Assembly (NCBI GenBank): GCA_013822395.1
Contig: PNKK01000012.1
Span: 1-64,000 of the forward strand
Source: Anaerolinea sp.
GTDB taxonomy: Bacteria; Chloroflexota; Limnocylindria; Limnocylindrales; CSP1-4
Length of the DNA stretch: 64,000 bases
Direction of reading: 5' to 3'
Shown here one piece after another: positions 53,731-61,773 of the stretch; positions within the stretch are counted from its first letter, which is position 1; every line of letters starts with the position of its first letter. Under the pieces are notes generated by a model. The model ran no database searches, was not told the DNA's origin, and worked only from the letters and a program-made list of their open reading frames with translations. The translations under genes were made by a program, and so were the position numbers.

Positions 53731-54186
53731 GTGACCGAGACCATCCACACGGCCCGCGAGATCGAGGCGCTCATCCCGCACCGCTGGCCGATCCTCCTCG
53801 TCGACCGGATCGTCGAGTACGACCCCGAGACGAAGCGGATCGTCGCGATCAAGGGCGTGACGGCGACCGAGTGGTTCTTCCAGGGCCACTTCCCGGGCCT
53901 GCCGGTGATGCCCGGTGTCTTCCAGGTGGAGGCACTCGCCCAGACGATGGCCGTCTACGTCGCGAAGCAGCCCGGGTTCGGGGACCGGATCGGTCTGTTC
54001 GCCGGGATCGACGAGTGTCGGTTCAAGCGGGTTGTGGTGCCGGGCGACACGCTCCGCCTGGAGGTCACCATGGACAGGCTCGGCAGCCGATTCGGACGGG
54101 GCCGCGGCGTGGCCAGCGTCGACGGTGAGACGGCCTGCGAAGCGATCTTGAGCTTCATCATCCCGCCGGAAGGGGTCCTGCGATGA
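53731..54186 (+). CDS. fabZ: 3-hydroxyacyl-ACP dehydratase
   Basis: 151-aa hot-dog-fold dehydratase of fatty acid elongation. IPHRWPILLVDRI and GHFPGLPVMPGVFQVEALAQT carry the conserved catalytic His, and the catalytic Glu lies in the helix after it. GTG 53731 is 40 bp after accC. It fits between the carboxylase and condensing-enzyme genes. Confidence 0.96.
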   Translation: MTETIHTAREIEALIPHRWPILLVDRIVEYDPETKRIVAIKGVTATEWFFQGHFPGLPVMPGVFQVEALAQTMAVYVAKQPGFGDRIGLFAGIDECRFKRVVVPGDTLRLEVTMDRLGSRFGRGRGVASVDGETACEAILSFIIPPEGVLR

Positions 54187-54211
54187 GGCGGCTCGCCGCT
54201 GGGTCCGGCTC

Positions 54212-54958
54212 ATGACGGCGCGGATCGCGGTCTTCTCCGACGTCCACGGCAATGTCGTGGCGCTCGAGGCTGTGCGGAAGGCGATCAAGAAGGAGAAGCC
54301 GGACGCGATCCTCGTCGCCGGTGACCACGCCCTGAACGGCCCCGACCCCGCCGCCACGATCGACGCGCTCCGGGCGATGGAGGCCGATGGCGCCGTCGTC
54401 GTCCAGGGCAACACGGACATCGCGGTCGCCGACTTCGACTATGCGGCCGCCTTCCCGTGGATGGCGGACGGTGTGCCGGACGCGATGCAGATCGCCGCCG
54501 AGTGGGCCCACGACGCCCTCGACGACGCCCAGCTGGACTGGCTCCGCCGGCTGCCGTCCGAGCGCCGGATCCGGCTCGAGGAGACGCTCGTCCTCGTCAC
54601 CCACGCGTCGCCCGGTTCCCAGACCGCCGGGTTCGACCGGGACCTCGACGCCGGCGTCACCCTGGAGCGACTGTCGCGAACCGACGCCCGGATCATCTGC
54701 TGCGGTCACACCCACCTCCCCGAGATCCGCGACTTCGGCTGGAAGCAGATCGTCAACGACGGCAGCGCGGGCTACGTCTTCGACGGCGACCCGACCGCGT
54801 CGTGGGCGCTCGTGACCCTCGACGGCGAGACGGTCACTGCGGAGGTCCGCCGGACTGAGTTCGACGCCCTGGCCGTTGCCAACGCGATCTCGGCCCGGGG
54901 CCTGCCCGGTGACGTCTACCGCGCCGCCACCGTCCGCACGGGGAAGCTCGTCCGGTGA
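54212..54958 (+). CDS. Calcineurin-like metallophosphoesterase
   Basis: 248 aa of the YfcE/MJ0936-like class. The metal motifs appear in order: FSDVHGNVVALEAV, VAGDHALNGPDP, VVQGNTDIAV (GNxD variant GNTD), LVTHASPGS and CCGHTHLPEI. It probably hydrolyses a small phosphodiester or phosphomonoester. It lies inside the fatty-acid gene series without an obvious tie to it. Confidence 0.9.
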   Translation: MTARIAVFSDVHGNVVALEAVRKAIKKEKPDAILVAGDHALNGPDPAATIDALRAMEADGAVVVQGNTDIAVADFDYAAAFPWMADGVPDAMQIAAEWAHDALDDAQLDWLRRLPSERRIRLEETLVLVTHASPGSQTAGFDRDLDAGVTLERLSRTDARIICCGHTHLPEIRDFGWKQIVNDGSAGYVFDGDPTASWALVTLDGETVTAEVRRTEFDALAVANAISARGLPGDVYRAATVRTGKLVR

Positions 54959-55124
54959 GCCGGGCCGCCATGCCGGCGCATCGCCGCGTTGTCATCCTCG
55001 GACCGATGGCTCGCAGGGGCGACGCCTCGGTCCTCGGAGAGTCCCGTTCGGCCAGAGTGCGCTCGCTCGCGTGCTCGGCTTCGCTTTGCGCTGCATCCGG
55101 CCTCGCGGTCCGTAGGGTCGCGGC

Positions 55125-56381
55125 ATGAATGGCGCGCCGCGCGTCGTCGTGACCGGCATGGGCGCGCTGTCCGCGCTCGGCAACGACGTGGCATCCACCT
55201 GGGACGGCCTCGTCGCCGGGCGGTCCGGGATCCGGACGATCGAGCGCTTCGATCCCTCGCGGCTCGCCTCGAGGATGGCCGGCGAGGTCCGCGACTTCGA
55301 TCCGAGCCACGTCCTCGACCGGAAGGACATGCGACGGACGGACCGGTACATCCAGTTCGGGCTCGTCGTCGCCCGCGAGGCGCTGGACCAGGCCGGGCTC
55401 CCGGAGCGCCTCGAGGGCGAGCTCGCGGAGCGGACCGGCGTGATCCTGGGGTCCGGGCTCGGCGGGGTCACGACCCTCTTCGACAACGTCCTCCTGATGG
55501 CCGAGCGCGGCCCCGACCGGATCAGCCCCTTCTTCATCCCAATGGGCATTGCGAACGTCGGCGCGGGCCAGGTCGCGATCGCGTTCGGGCCGCTGGGCCC
55601 CAACTTCGCCACCGTCTCCGCGTGCGCCACCGGCGCCCACGCAATCGGCGAGGCGTGGGAGACCATCCGGCGCGGCGACGCGGACGTCATGCTCGCCGGT
55701 GGCGTTGAGGCGGGGATCCACGAGGCGGTGATCGGCGGGTTTGCCTCGATGAAGGCGCTGTCCACCCGGAACGACGACCCGGAGCGTGCCTCGCGCCCGT
55801 TCGACGAGGAGCGGGACGGCTTCGTCATCGGCGAGGGTGCCGGGATGCTCATCCTCGAGACGCTCGAGCATGCCGAGGGGCGCGGCGCCGAGCCGCTCGC
55901 CGAGCTCGTCGGCTACGGCGCGACCGCCGATGCCTCGCACATCACGCTGCCGGCCCCGGGCGGGATCGGCGCGGTCCGCGCCGCACGCCGGGCGCTCGAG
56001 AAGGCCGACCTCACACCGTCCGACGTGGATCACGTCAATGCCCATGCGACCTCCACGCCCGAGGGCGACCGGGCCGAGCTCCAGGCGCTCCGGACGATCT
56101 TCGGCGAGGGTGCCGGGCGGGTCGCGGTGACGGCGAGCAAGTCCATGCTGGGGCACACGCTCGGCGCGGCCGGCGCGCTCGAGTCGATCGCGGTCATCCA
56201 GGCGCTCCGGACCGGGACGGTCCCGCCGACGATCAACCTGGAGCGGCCGGATCCGGCGGGGGAGGGGATGGACCTCACCCCGAACCGGGCGACGCGGCGC
56301 GACCTCCGGATCGGGTTGAGCAACTCGTTCGGGTTCGGCGGCCAGAACGCCGCCCTCGTCTTCCGGCGGTGGGACGGATGA
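55125..56381 (+). CDS. fabF: Beta-ketoacyl-ACP synthase II
   Basis: 418-aa elongating condensing enzyme. RVVVTGMGALSALGNDV at the start, active-site Cys167 in VSACATGAHAIG, and the two His in VNAHATSTPEGD and KSMLGHTLGAAGALE. ATG 55125 follows 166 bp without recognised genes. The stop overlaps the downstream accB (ATGA). Confidence 0.97.
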   Translation: MNGAPRVVVTGMGALSALGNDVASTWDGLVAGRSGIRTIERFDPSRLASRMAGEVRDFDPSHVLDRKDMRRTDRYIQFGLVVAREALDQAGLPERLEGELAERTGVILGSGLGGVTTLFDNVLLMAERGPDRISPFFIPMGIANVGAGQVAIAFGPLGPNFATVSACATGAHAIGEAWETIRRGDADVMLAGGVEAGIHEAVIGGFASMKALSTRNDDPERASRPFDEERDGFVIGEGAGMLILETLEHAEGRGAEPLAELVGYGATADASHITLPAPGGIGAVRAARRALEKADLTPSDVDHVNAHATSTPEGDRAELQALRTIFGEGAGRVAVTASKSMLGHTLGAAGALESIAVIQALRTGTVPPTINLERPDPAGEGMDLTPNRATRRDLRIGLSNSFGFGGQNAALVFRRWDG

Positions 56382-57016
56382 CCGACGGCGTGGAGCCCCG
56401 CGACCCGATGGCTCCCGAGCCGGTGCCCGCCTCGGAGTCCGTGTCTGCCTCGGAGTCCGTGCCCGCCTCGGAGCCGGCCGTGGCGCCGGCCGACGACCTG
56501 CCCGCACCGCCCACCGACCCCGGCGACGTGGCGCTCCTCGGGCTCATCGACCGCCTCGCGGCGCTGCTCGATCGCTCCGAGCTCACCGAGCTGGAGATCC
56601 AGGCCGGTGGGACGGGACTCGTCCTCCGCAAGCCCGTCGCCGTCGTGCCCCCGGTCGCCGTCTCGGGTGCCGTCTCGGGTGCCGCCTCTCCCGCCGCGGT
56701 GGCCCATGGCGCGCCCGGCACTCCCGCCGCCCCCGGCGGGGACGTGTCCGCGGCGACGGCCCTCACGGCGCCGTCGCCGCCCTCGGTGAAGGCGCCGCTG
56801 ACCGGGATCTGGTACAGCTCGCCCTCGCCGGGCACCGTCCCGTACGTGACCGTCGGCGGGGAGGTCGTCGCCGGCCAGGTCATCGGGCTCATCGAGGCGA
56901 TGAAGCTGTTCAACGAGATCAAGAGTGACCTCTCCGGCCGGGTCGTCCGGATCCACGCCGAGAGCGGCAAGCTCGTGAAGGCCAGACAGCCGCTCATCGA
57001 GGTGGACCCGCTGTGA
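56378..57016 (+). CDS. accB: Biotin carboxyl carrier protein
   Basis: 212 aa. The C-terminal biotinyl domain has the canonical IEAMKLFNEI with Lys176 as biotin acceptor, followed by DLSGRVVRIHAESGKLVKARQPLIEVD. An N-terminal helical segment (about 50-85, VALLGLIDRLAALLDRSELTELEI) and Ala/Pro/Ser-rich linkers precede it. The start is ATG 56378, coupled to fabF; a GTG nine bases earlier is less likely. This, not the gene in the acc operon, should be the working carrier. Confidence 0.94.
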   Translation: MTDGVEPRDPMAPEPVPASESVSASESVPASEPAVAPADDLPAPPTDPGDVALLGLIDRLAALLDRSELTELEIQAGGTGLVLRKPVAVVPPVAVSGAVSGAASPAAVAHGAPGTPAAPGGDVSAATALTAPSPPSVKAPLTGIWYSSPSPGTVPYVTVGGEVVAGQVIGLIEAMKLFNEIKSDLSGRVVRIHAESGKLVKARQPLIEVDPL

Positions 57017-58209
57017 CCAACGAGAGCGCGCCGGTTCGCCGCGCGCACGTGACCGGGTGGGGCAGGTATGTTCCCGAGCAGATCCTCACGAACGCCGACC
57101 TCGAGAAGATGGTCGACACGAACGACGAGTGGATCGTGACCCGGACGGGAATCCGCGAACGCCGCGTGGCGGCTGCCCATGAGACGACCGCCTCCATGGC
57201 GGCGGTCGCGGGACTGCGGGCCATCCGGACGTCCGGCCTGGACCCGGACGACATCGACCTCATCGTCCTCGCGACCCTCACCCCGGACTACTGGATGCCG
57301 TCCACGGCTGCCCTCGTCAAGGAGGCCATCGGCAACACCCGGGCGGCCGCGATGGACGTCTCCGCCGCGTGCTCGGGCTTCGTGTACGCCTTCTCGACCG
57401 CGCAGGCGTACGTGACCGCCGGGCTCGCGAGGCACGTCCTGGTCATCGGCGCGGAGCTGCTCACCCGGTTCCTCGACTACACGGATCGCGGCACCTGCAT
57501 CCTGTTCGGTGACGGGGCGGGCGCCGTCGTGGTCTCCGGCTCGGACGAGCCGGGCGGTTCGCTCGGGATCTCGCTGACCACGGAGCCGCAGGGCGCCTAC
57601 ATGATCTGGCTGCCGGCCGGCGGCGCGAAGAGCCCGCCGTCGCGCGAGACCGTCGCCCGCGGCGAGCACTACATCCGGATGGAGGGTCGCGAGACGTACC
57701 GGTTCGCGACCCGGACGCTGGCTTCCACCGCTCTCGAGTCGATCCGGCGGGCGGGCTTGGAACCGGGCGACGTCTCGCTGTTCATCCCGCACCAGGCGAA
57801 CATCCGGATCATCGAGGCGGTCGCGAAGGGTCTGAGCCTGCCGATGAACCGGATGTTCGTCAACCTCGACCGCTACGGCAATACCTCGGCCGCGTCCGTG
57901 CCGATCGCTCTCGCCGAAGCGGTGAACGAGGGCCGCGTCGCCGTCGGCGACCGGATCTGCATGGTCGCCTTCGGGGCCGGGTTCACGTCCGGCGCGGTGA
58001 CGATCGAGTGGACCGCCGACCCGGCCCGCGGGACCGCCGGTGACGCCGCGGTCCGCCCGGGCGACGTCAACGTGCGGCTGCCGGTCGACTGGGACTCGGT
58101 GGACCCCATTCCGCCCGCCCTCGCCGCCCTGATGTCCCGCCCGGACCCTCTCCACATCCCGCTCGACGACGTCGTGCCGGGCGACCCGGAGCCCGCTTCG
58201 GTCACCTGA
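57013..58209 (+). CDS. fabH: Beta-ketoacyl-ACP synthase III
   Basis: 398 aa, about 70 longer than E. coli FabH. It starts fatty acid synthesis by condensing an acyl-CoA with malonyl-ACP. Catalytic Cys120 is in DVSAACSGFVYA, His in FIPHQANIRIIEAV and Asn in YGNTSAASVPIAL. The extra length is a C-terminal tail (after GAVTIEWTADPARG) of about 60 residues with no known motif. GTG 57013 overlaps the accB stop. Confidence 0.95.
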   Translation: MTNESAPVRRAHVTGWGRYVPEQILTNADLEKMVDTNDEWIVTRTGIRERRVAAAHETTASMAAVAGLRAIRTSGLDPDDIDLIVLATLTPDYWMPSTAALVKEAIGNTRAAAMDVSAACSGFVYAFSTAQAYVTAGLARHVLVIGAELLTRFLDYTDRGTCILFGDGAGAVVVSGSDEPGGSLGISLTTEPQGAYMIWLPAGGAKSPPSRETVARGEHYIRMEGRETYRFATRTLASTALESIRRAGLEPGDVSLFIPHQANIRIIEAVAKGLSLPMNRMFVNLDRYGNTSAASVPIALAEAVNEGRVAVGDRICMVAFGAGFTSGAVTIEWTADPARGTAGDAAVRPGDVNVRLPVDWDSVDPIPPALAALMSRPDPLHIPLDDVVPGDPEPASVT

Positions 58210-58287
58210 CTCGTCGCAGGCCCGGATGCGGTGAGCCCGGGACTCGCGATCCAGTCCGACCACGGCGCTGAAGGCTTTCCACGCGCG

Positions 58288-58395
58288 TCGGCCGGGCTCC
58301 AATCGCCCGTGTTCGCCACGGGTCGGCCAGGCTCCAACCTGCCCGTGTTCGCCACGGGTCGGCCGGGCTCCAACCTGCCCGTGTTCGCCACGGGC
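58288..58395. repeat. 36-bp tandem repeat downstream of fabH
   Basis: Full units at 58309-58344 and 58345-58380, each starting gtgttcgccacgggtcggcc, with a partial unit before (58288-58308) and after (58381-58395). Units are contiguous with no spacers. Confidence 0.9.
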
Positions 58396-58636
58396 GGACC
58401 AAATCGCCGAATCGTCGGGCGAAAATGGGCCGGAGGCGCGACGACCGGCGCTCGGACCGGGTCGTCGTGGGCAAGACGAGCGTGGGCTGATCCTCGACGG
58501 CTGCCACCAGACCGCCGGCGAGCTCGACATCCGGCCTCCGCTCGCCGGTCCCGGCTCGAAACGCACGATTGGTCCGCCACCAGAGAACACCCAACCCTGA
58601 GGTCCAGGTCGAAGGCGAACGCTCGGCGGATCCCGT

Positions 58637-58680
58637 GGCGAGCGGCGAGCGGCGAGCGGCGAGCGGCGAGGGGCGAGCGG
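58637..58680. repeat. 7-bp microsatellite (ggcgagc)n
   Basis: Five tandem ggcgagc units and a degenerate sixth. Contiguous heptamers of this kind are prone to slippage. Confidence 0.9.
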
Positions 58681-58827
58681 TCTGGCCGGAGTCTACCCGT
58701 GGGAATCGCCTCAGAGATCACCCGGCGCTGGACCGGTGGCCGGGAGAGATCCATCCGGCCGGCAGCTTCCTCGCGCCGCCGGCCGGATCTCAGGAGTGCT
58801 GGCTCTGGGCGGGTTGGCCGAGAGCGC

Positions 58828-59727
58828 CTACCTGCCCTTGATCGTCAGGGTAGCCGCTCGCGTGCGCAGGACGCTCGCCGTGCCGCTCGTGGCCGAGACC
58901 CAGAAGCGCTGGGCGCCGGCCTGAACGGCGATCTTCACCGTGCCCGTGCCGTTGCCCAGCGCGTCGGTGACGACCGCAGCGGTCTTCGTGGCCGCCCCCA
59001 GCGGGCAGGCGCCGGGATCCTGGTTCACCCAGACGTCGTAGGTCGCATTCGGCAGCGCGCCCTTCAGGACGACGGTGACGTTGAGCATCCGCTTTCCGGT
59101 GGTATTGAGGATCGCGAAGCCGAACGTGCCGGCGCCCGTGGCCGGCTGCGCGCCGGTCGCGCACGAGAAGATCGCCGGATTGTCGAAGAACCCGACCTTG
59201 CGCGCCCCGTGGCCCTTGCCGCGGTCAGCGTCCCGGCCGCCCCCGTCACCGGGCGTCTTCAGCTTGGCCACGACCAGCGAGGTCGACGGCACGGTCCAGC
59301 TCAGGACGACGTCGCCTTTCGCTCCGCTGGTCGTCGTCCTGACCGTCGGGGCCGAGAAGGCGATCGTGCTGTTGGTGCCCGCGGTGCCGCTCACCGCGAA
59401 GGATGCCGTGGTTCCGCCGAGCGTGATGGCGCCGTCGGTGACCGCGAGCGACCCGCCTGACTCGGTCGTCCCGATCGTTCCGCTGGCCGCCCACGTGAAC
59501 CCCGCCGGCAGCTTGAGCGTCAGCGTGGCCGCGGCGATGTCGGCCGGTGCGCCGATCGTGACCGTCGCGAGCGGCATCGAGGTGGGCGTTCCGTTGGCCG
59601 GCACGGTCGTGGTCGTTGGCGTCGCGGAGGCCGCGCCGAGCGCCGTCCCCGTGAGGCCGGTCGCGAGCAGCGCGGCAGTGAGCGAAGCGACGAGGCCGCG
59701 GGCTGCGACCCTTCTCAGGTGCGTCAT
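58828..59727 (-). CDS. Exported Ser/Thr/Ala-rich beta protein
   Basis: 299 aa with a signal peptide (RGLVASLTAALLATGLTGTALGAASA). Two beta-rich domains follow: about 35-165 (TVTIGAPADIAAATLTLKLPAGFTW, with an Ig-like look) and about 185-299, the latter with two Cys (FSCATG, GACPLG). A charged GGGRDADRGKGHGARK linker separates them. The function is unknown; surface or adhesion roles are common for this layout. ATG 59727 follows CCAGGAGG. Confidence 0.72.
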   Translation of the reverse strand: MTHLRRVAARGLVASLTAALLATGLTGTALGAASATPTTTTVPANGTPTSMPLATVTIGAPADIAAATLTLKLPAGFTWAASGTIGTTESGGSLAVTDGAITLGGTTASFAVSGTAGTNSTIAFSAPTVRTTTSGAKGDVVLSWTVPSTSLVVAKLKTPGDGGGRDADRGKGHGARKVGFFDNPAIFSCATGAQPATGAGTFGFAILNTTGKRMLNVTVVLKGALPNATYDVWVNQDPGACPLGAATKTAAVVTDALGNGTGTVKIAVQAGAQRFWVSATSGTASVLRTRAATLTIKGR

Positions 59728-59879
59728 CGGGAACCTCCTGGCCCACCGGGCGATCATGCGCCGCCGGGCGAGTGTCTCATGGCGTGATCGTTGCGCATGT
59801 GCGCTGTCTCTGGAAGAACGATCCGGCGCCGGCAGCGTTAGGACTTGCCGTGGTGGCCGCGCGGTCGCGTGCTCGATCC

Positions 59880-59920
59880 TTGACAACTTCGCCATATTCG
59901 CTATCGTCCCGAATAGCGAA
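59880..59920 (+). promoter_or_regulatory. Promoter and operator of the HTH/toxin-like/fabG operon
   Basis: TTGACA at 59880-59885 and TATCGT at 59902-59907 with 16-bp spacing form a sigma-70-like promoter. A perfect dyad TTCGCTAT-N8-ATAGCGAA (59897-59920) overlaps the -10, and a weaker outer dyad AACTTCGC...GCGAAGTT surrounds it. The ATG of the HTH gene is 17 bp downstream. The layout suggests autorepression by the first gene product. Confidence 0.65.
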
Positions 59921-59936
59921 GTTGGAGGCTCAGGCC

Positions 59937-60197
59937 ATGGAGCTCACGAAGTCGTTCTACTCGCCCGCGGAGGTGGCCGAGATGGCCGGCCTTCACCGGT
60001 CGACCATCCTCAACTACATCCGCTCTGGGCGGCTGCACGCCATCAAGATCTCTGCGCGGACCTATCGCATCCCGAACAAGTCCGTCATCAAGCTCCTGGC
60101 CCCCGAGCTGGCCAACCCGCCCGTCTTCATCGAGCGACCGGACGAGGAGATCGACCCGCACATGCTCGATGACGACTCGGAGTGGACCGCCGGGTGA
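59937..60197 (+). CDS. Excisionase/MerR-like helix-turn-helix protein
   Basis: 86 aa. Residues 6-54 (SFYSPAEVAEMAGLHRSTILNYIRSGRLHAIKI, then TYRIPNKSVIKLL) are a winged HTH of the excisionase/MerR N-terminal type. The C-terminus is acidic (DEEIDPHMLDDDSEW), which could neutralise a partner. ATG 59937 follows TTGGAGG. The stop overlaps the next gene (GTGA). In this position it is the probable antitoxin or regulator of the pair. Confidence 0.8.
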   Translation: MELTKSFYSPAEVAEMAGLHRSTILNYIRSGRLHAIKISARTYRIPNKSVIKLLAPELANPPVFIERPDEEIDPHMLDDDSEWTAG

Positions 60198-60673
60198 GGC
60201 TGCGCGACGACCACGCGTTCGAGCAGCGGAAGGCGACCATCATCGCGATTCTCGATGACGACGGCGACGTGACCATCCACGACACCGGGAGGGTCGCTCC
60301 CGAGCGTGCCATCCGGTTCGAGCTCGACGCGCCGGAGCACGGCCTCGCCGCGACCGGACGATTTCGCTACGGCGAGGTATTCCGGCGCGACGGCGACGGC
60401 TGGATCCTGGAGTCGTACACGTACGACTACATCGACCTCGAGCGAGGGGGACGCAGGGCGTATCACCGGCACGACCTGCCCGGTCGGTCGAGCGTGTTCC
60501 ATGAGCACTGCCGGCCTCCCGGTGGTCGCCCGTCCATCTCGCACTTTCGCTCGTACGATGTCGATCTGATCGAGGCCCACGAGGAGTTCGCGATGTCCTA
60601 TGCGTCCGAGACCGCCATCGACTGCACCGGCCTCCGGCCGCTTCGAAACCCGAGCGAGGAGGATGGGTCGTGA
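60194..60673 (+). CDS. Uncharacterised partner of the HTH gene, possible TumE-like toxin
   Basis: 159 aa, no confident family. The pattern of a short N-terminal beta strand (KATIIAILDDDGDVTIHD), an aromatic middle (SYTYDYIDLERGGRRAYHRHD), a His-rich stretch (SVFHEHCRPP, SISHFRSYD) and an acidic end (DLIEAHEEF) is reminiscent of DUF6516/TumE-type toxins. This is a resemblance only. GTG 60194 overlaps the HTH stop, and its own stop overlaps fabG (GTGA), so three genes are translationally chained. Confidence 0.5.
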   Translation: MRLRDDHAFEQRKATIIAILDDDGDVTIHDTGRVAPERAIRFELDAPEHGLAATGRFRYGEVFRRDGDGWILESYTYDYIDLERGGRRAYHRHDLPGRSSVFHEHCRPPGGRPSISHFRSYDVDLIEAHEEFAMSYASETAIDCTGLRPLRNPSEEDGS

Positions 60674-61419
60674 TCGATCTGACGGGCAAGAGCGCCGTCG
60701 TCACCGGGGGGTCGCGGGGGATCGGGCGCGCCATCGCCCTGCGCCTTGCGACGCAGGGCGCCGACGTCGCGTTCAGCTACCGCGGCAACGCGGCCGCGGC
60801 CGAGGAGACCGCCGCGGCGATCCGCGCGTTGGGCCGGCGCGTCCTCCCGTTCCAGGGTGACGTCACGGACCCGGAGACCGCCGACGGGCTCGTCAAGGCG
60901 ACGCTCGAGGCGTTCGGCAAGGTGGACATCCTCGTCAACAACGCCGGGATCACCCGCGACGACCTGATCATGCGGATGTCGCTCGATGCCTGGCGTGACG
61001 TGCTCGAGACGAACCTGTTCGGCGCGTTCTACGCGATCAAGGCCGTGACCCGCCCGATGCTCAAGGTCCGCGCCGGCCGGATCATCAACATCACCTCGGT
61101 CTCCGGCCAGGCCGGCCAGACCGGCCAGGCGAACTACTCGGCCGCAAAGGCCGGGTTGATCGGCTTGACCAAGGCGACCGCCCGCGAGCTGGCGTCCCGT
61201 GGCATCACCTGCAACGCGGTCGCGCCCGGTTTCGTGCTCACGGAGCTGACGCAGGACCTGCCGCAGCCGCTCCAGGACGAGATCACCGCCCGGACCCCGC
61301 TCGGGCGCTTCGGGACCACCGACGAAATCGCGAGCGCTGTGGCCTTCCTCGCCTCGGACGAAGCGGCGTTCATTACCGGGCAGGTGCTGGCCGTCGACGG
61401 CGGCCTCGTGATGATGTAG
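60670..61419 (+). CDS. fabG: 3-oxoacyl-ACP reductase
   Basis: 249-aa short-chain dehydrogenase, the FAS-II keto-reductase. The NADP loop is VVTGGSRGIGRAIALRL, with NNAGITRDDLIMRM and the catalytic Ser in ITSVSGQAGQTGQ. Tyr156 and Lys160 form the YxxxK pair, and the C-terminal ITGQVLAVDGGLVM is typical. The GTG start at 60670 lies inside the end of the toxin-like gene. It is about 2.5 kb from the other fab genes, behind an HTH pair instead of inside the fab cluster. Confidence 0.94.
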   Translation: MIDLTGKSAVVTGGSRGIGRAIALRLATQGADVAFSYRGNAAAAEETAAAIRALGRRVLPFQGDVTDPETADGLVKATLEAFGKVDILVNNAGITRDDLIMRMSLDAWRDVLETNLFGAFYAIKAVTRPMLKVRAGRIINITSVSGQAGQTGQANYSAAKAGLIGLTKATARELASRGITCNAVAPGFVLTELTQDLPQPLQDEITARTPLGRFGTTDEIASAVAFLASDEAAFITGQVLAVDGGLVMM

Positions 61420-61475
61420 TGCCCGGGGCGCCTTCGGGCGCACCCGACTCGCACCCTCGGGCGCACATTCCCCCG

Positions 61476-61572
61476 CCTGCGCCCCGACCCTGCGCCCCGA
61501 CCCTGCGCCCCGACCCTGCGCCCCGCCACTGCACCGTGCGACCTGACCCGCCTGCGCCCCGACCCTGCGCCC
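61476..61572. repeat. 13-bp tandem repeats downstream of fabG
   Basis: Three contiguous cctgcgccccgac units (61476-61514) with a partial fourth, and another 1.5 units at about 61552-61572. The intervening sequence is the same C-rich composition. No gene was seen between 61420 and 61606. Confidence 0.85.
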
Positions 61573-61577
61573 GGGCC

Positions 61578-61773
61578 TTTCCTGGCTTTCGTTCCCCAGC
61601 GGAACACTATGCGGGTTGCCCGGCGCTCGGCGCGCCATCTTCCTGGCTACCGCCCCGCCCCCGAGCATTGGCTACGGTCTTCGGGCCTCTCCTCCCCCGA
61701 ATCCACCGCGAGACCCGTCTCGTGGGCGCGGCTTTCCGCATAGTGTTCCCCGGCCGGTCATCAGCCATGAAAG
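61578..61773. mobile_element. About 196-bp element with inverted terminal repeats, copy 2
   Basis: The left end reads TTTCCTGGCT ... GGAACACTATGCGGGT. The right end is the complement of TTTCATGGCTGATGACC ... GGGGAACACTATGCGG. These match the ends of the element at 35354-35557 in sequence, order, inversion and spacing. The interior differs. The right end supplies the C-terminal codons of the XRE-nuclease gene, so it inserted into, or evolved at, that gene's 3' end. Confidence 0.65.

Larger units (their letters stand above)
58210..58827. other. Non-coding, repeat-rich gap between fabH and an exported protein
   Basis: About 620 bp between two convergent genes. It holds a 36-bp tandem repeat and a 7-bp repeat (listed separately). 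Long frames cross it on both strands but none has domain similarity; they follow the repeats or mirror fabH. Confidence 0.6.

Noticed and set aside
58288-58395. 36-bp repeats considered as a CRISPR array
   Set aside because: Units are directly adjacent with no spacers, and there are no cas genes in the window.
56275-58590. A 771-codon minus-strand open frame over accB, fabH and the repeats
   Set aside because: Antisense of confirmed genes plus translation of tandem repeats; no family similarity.
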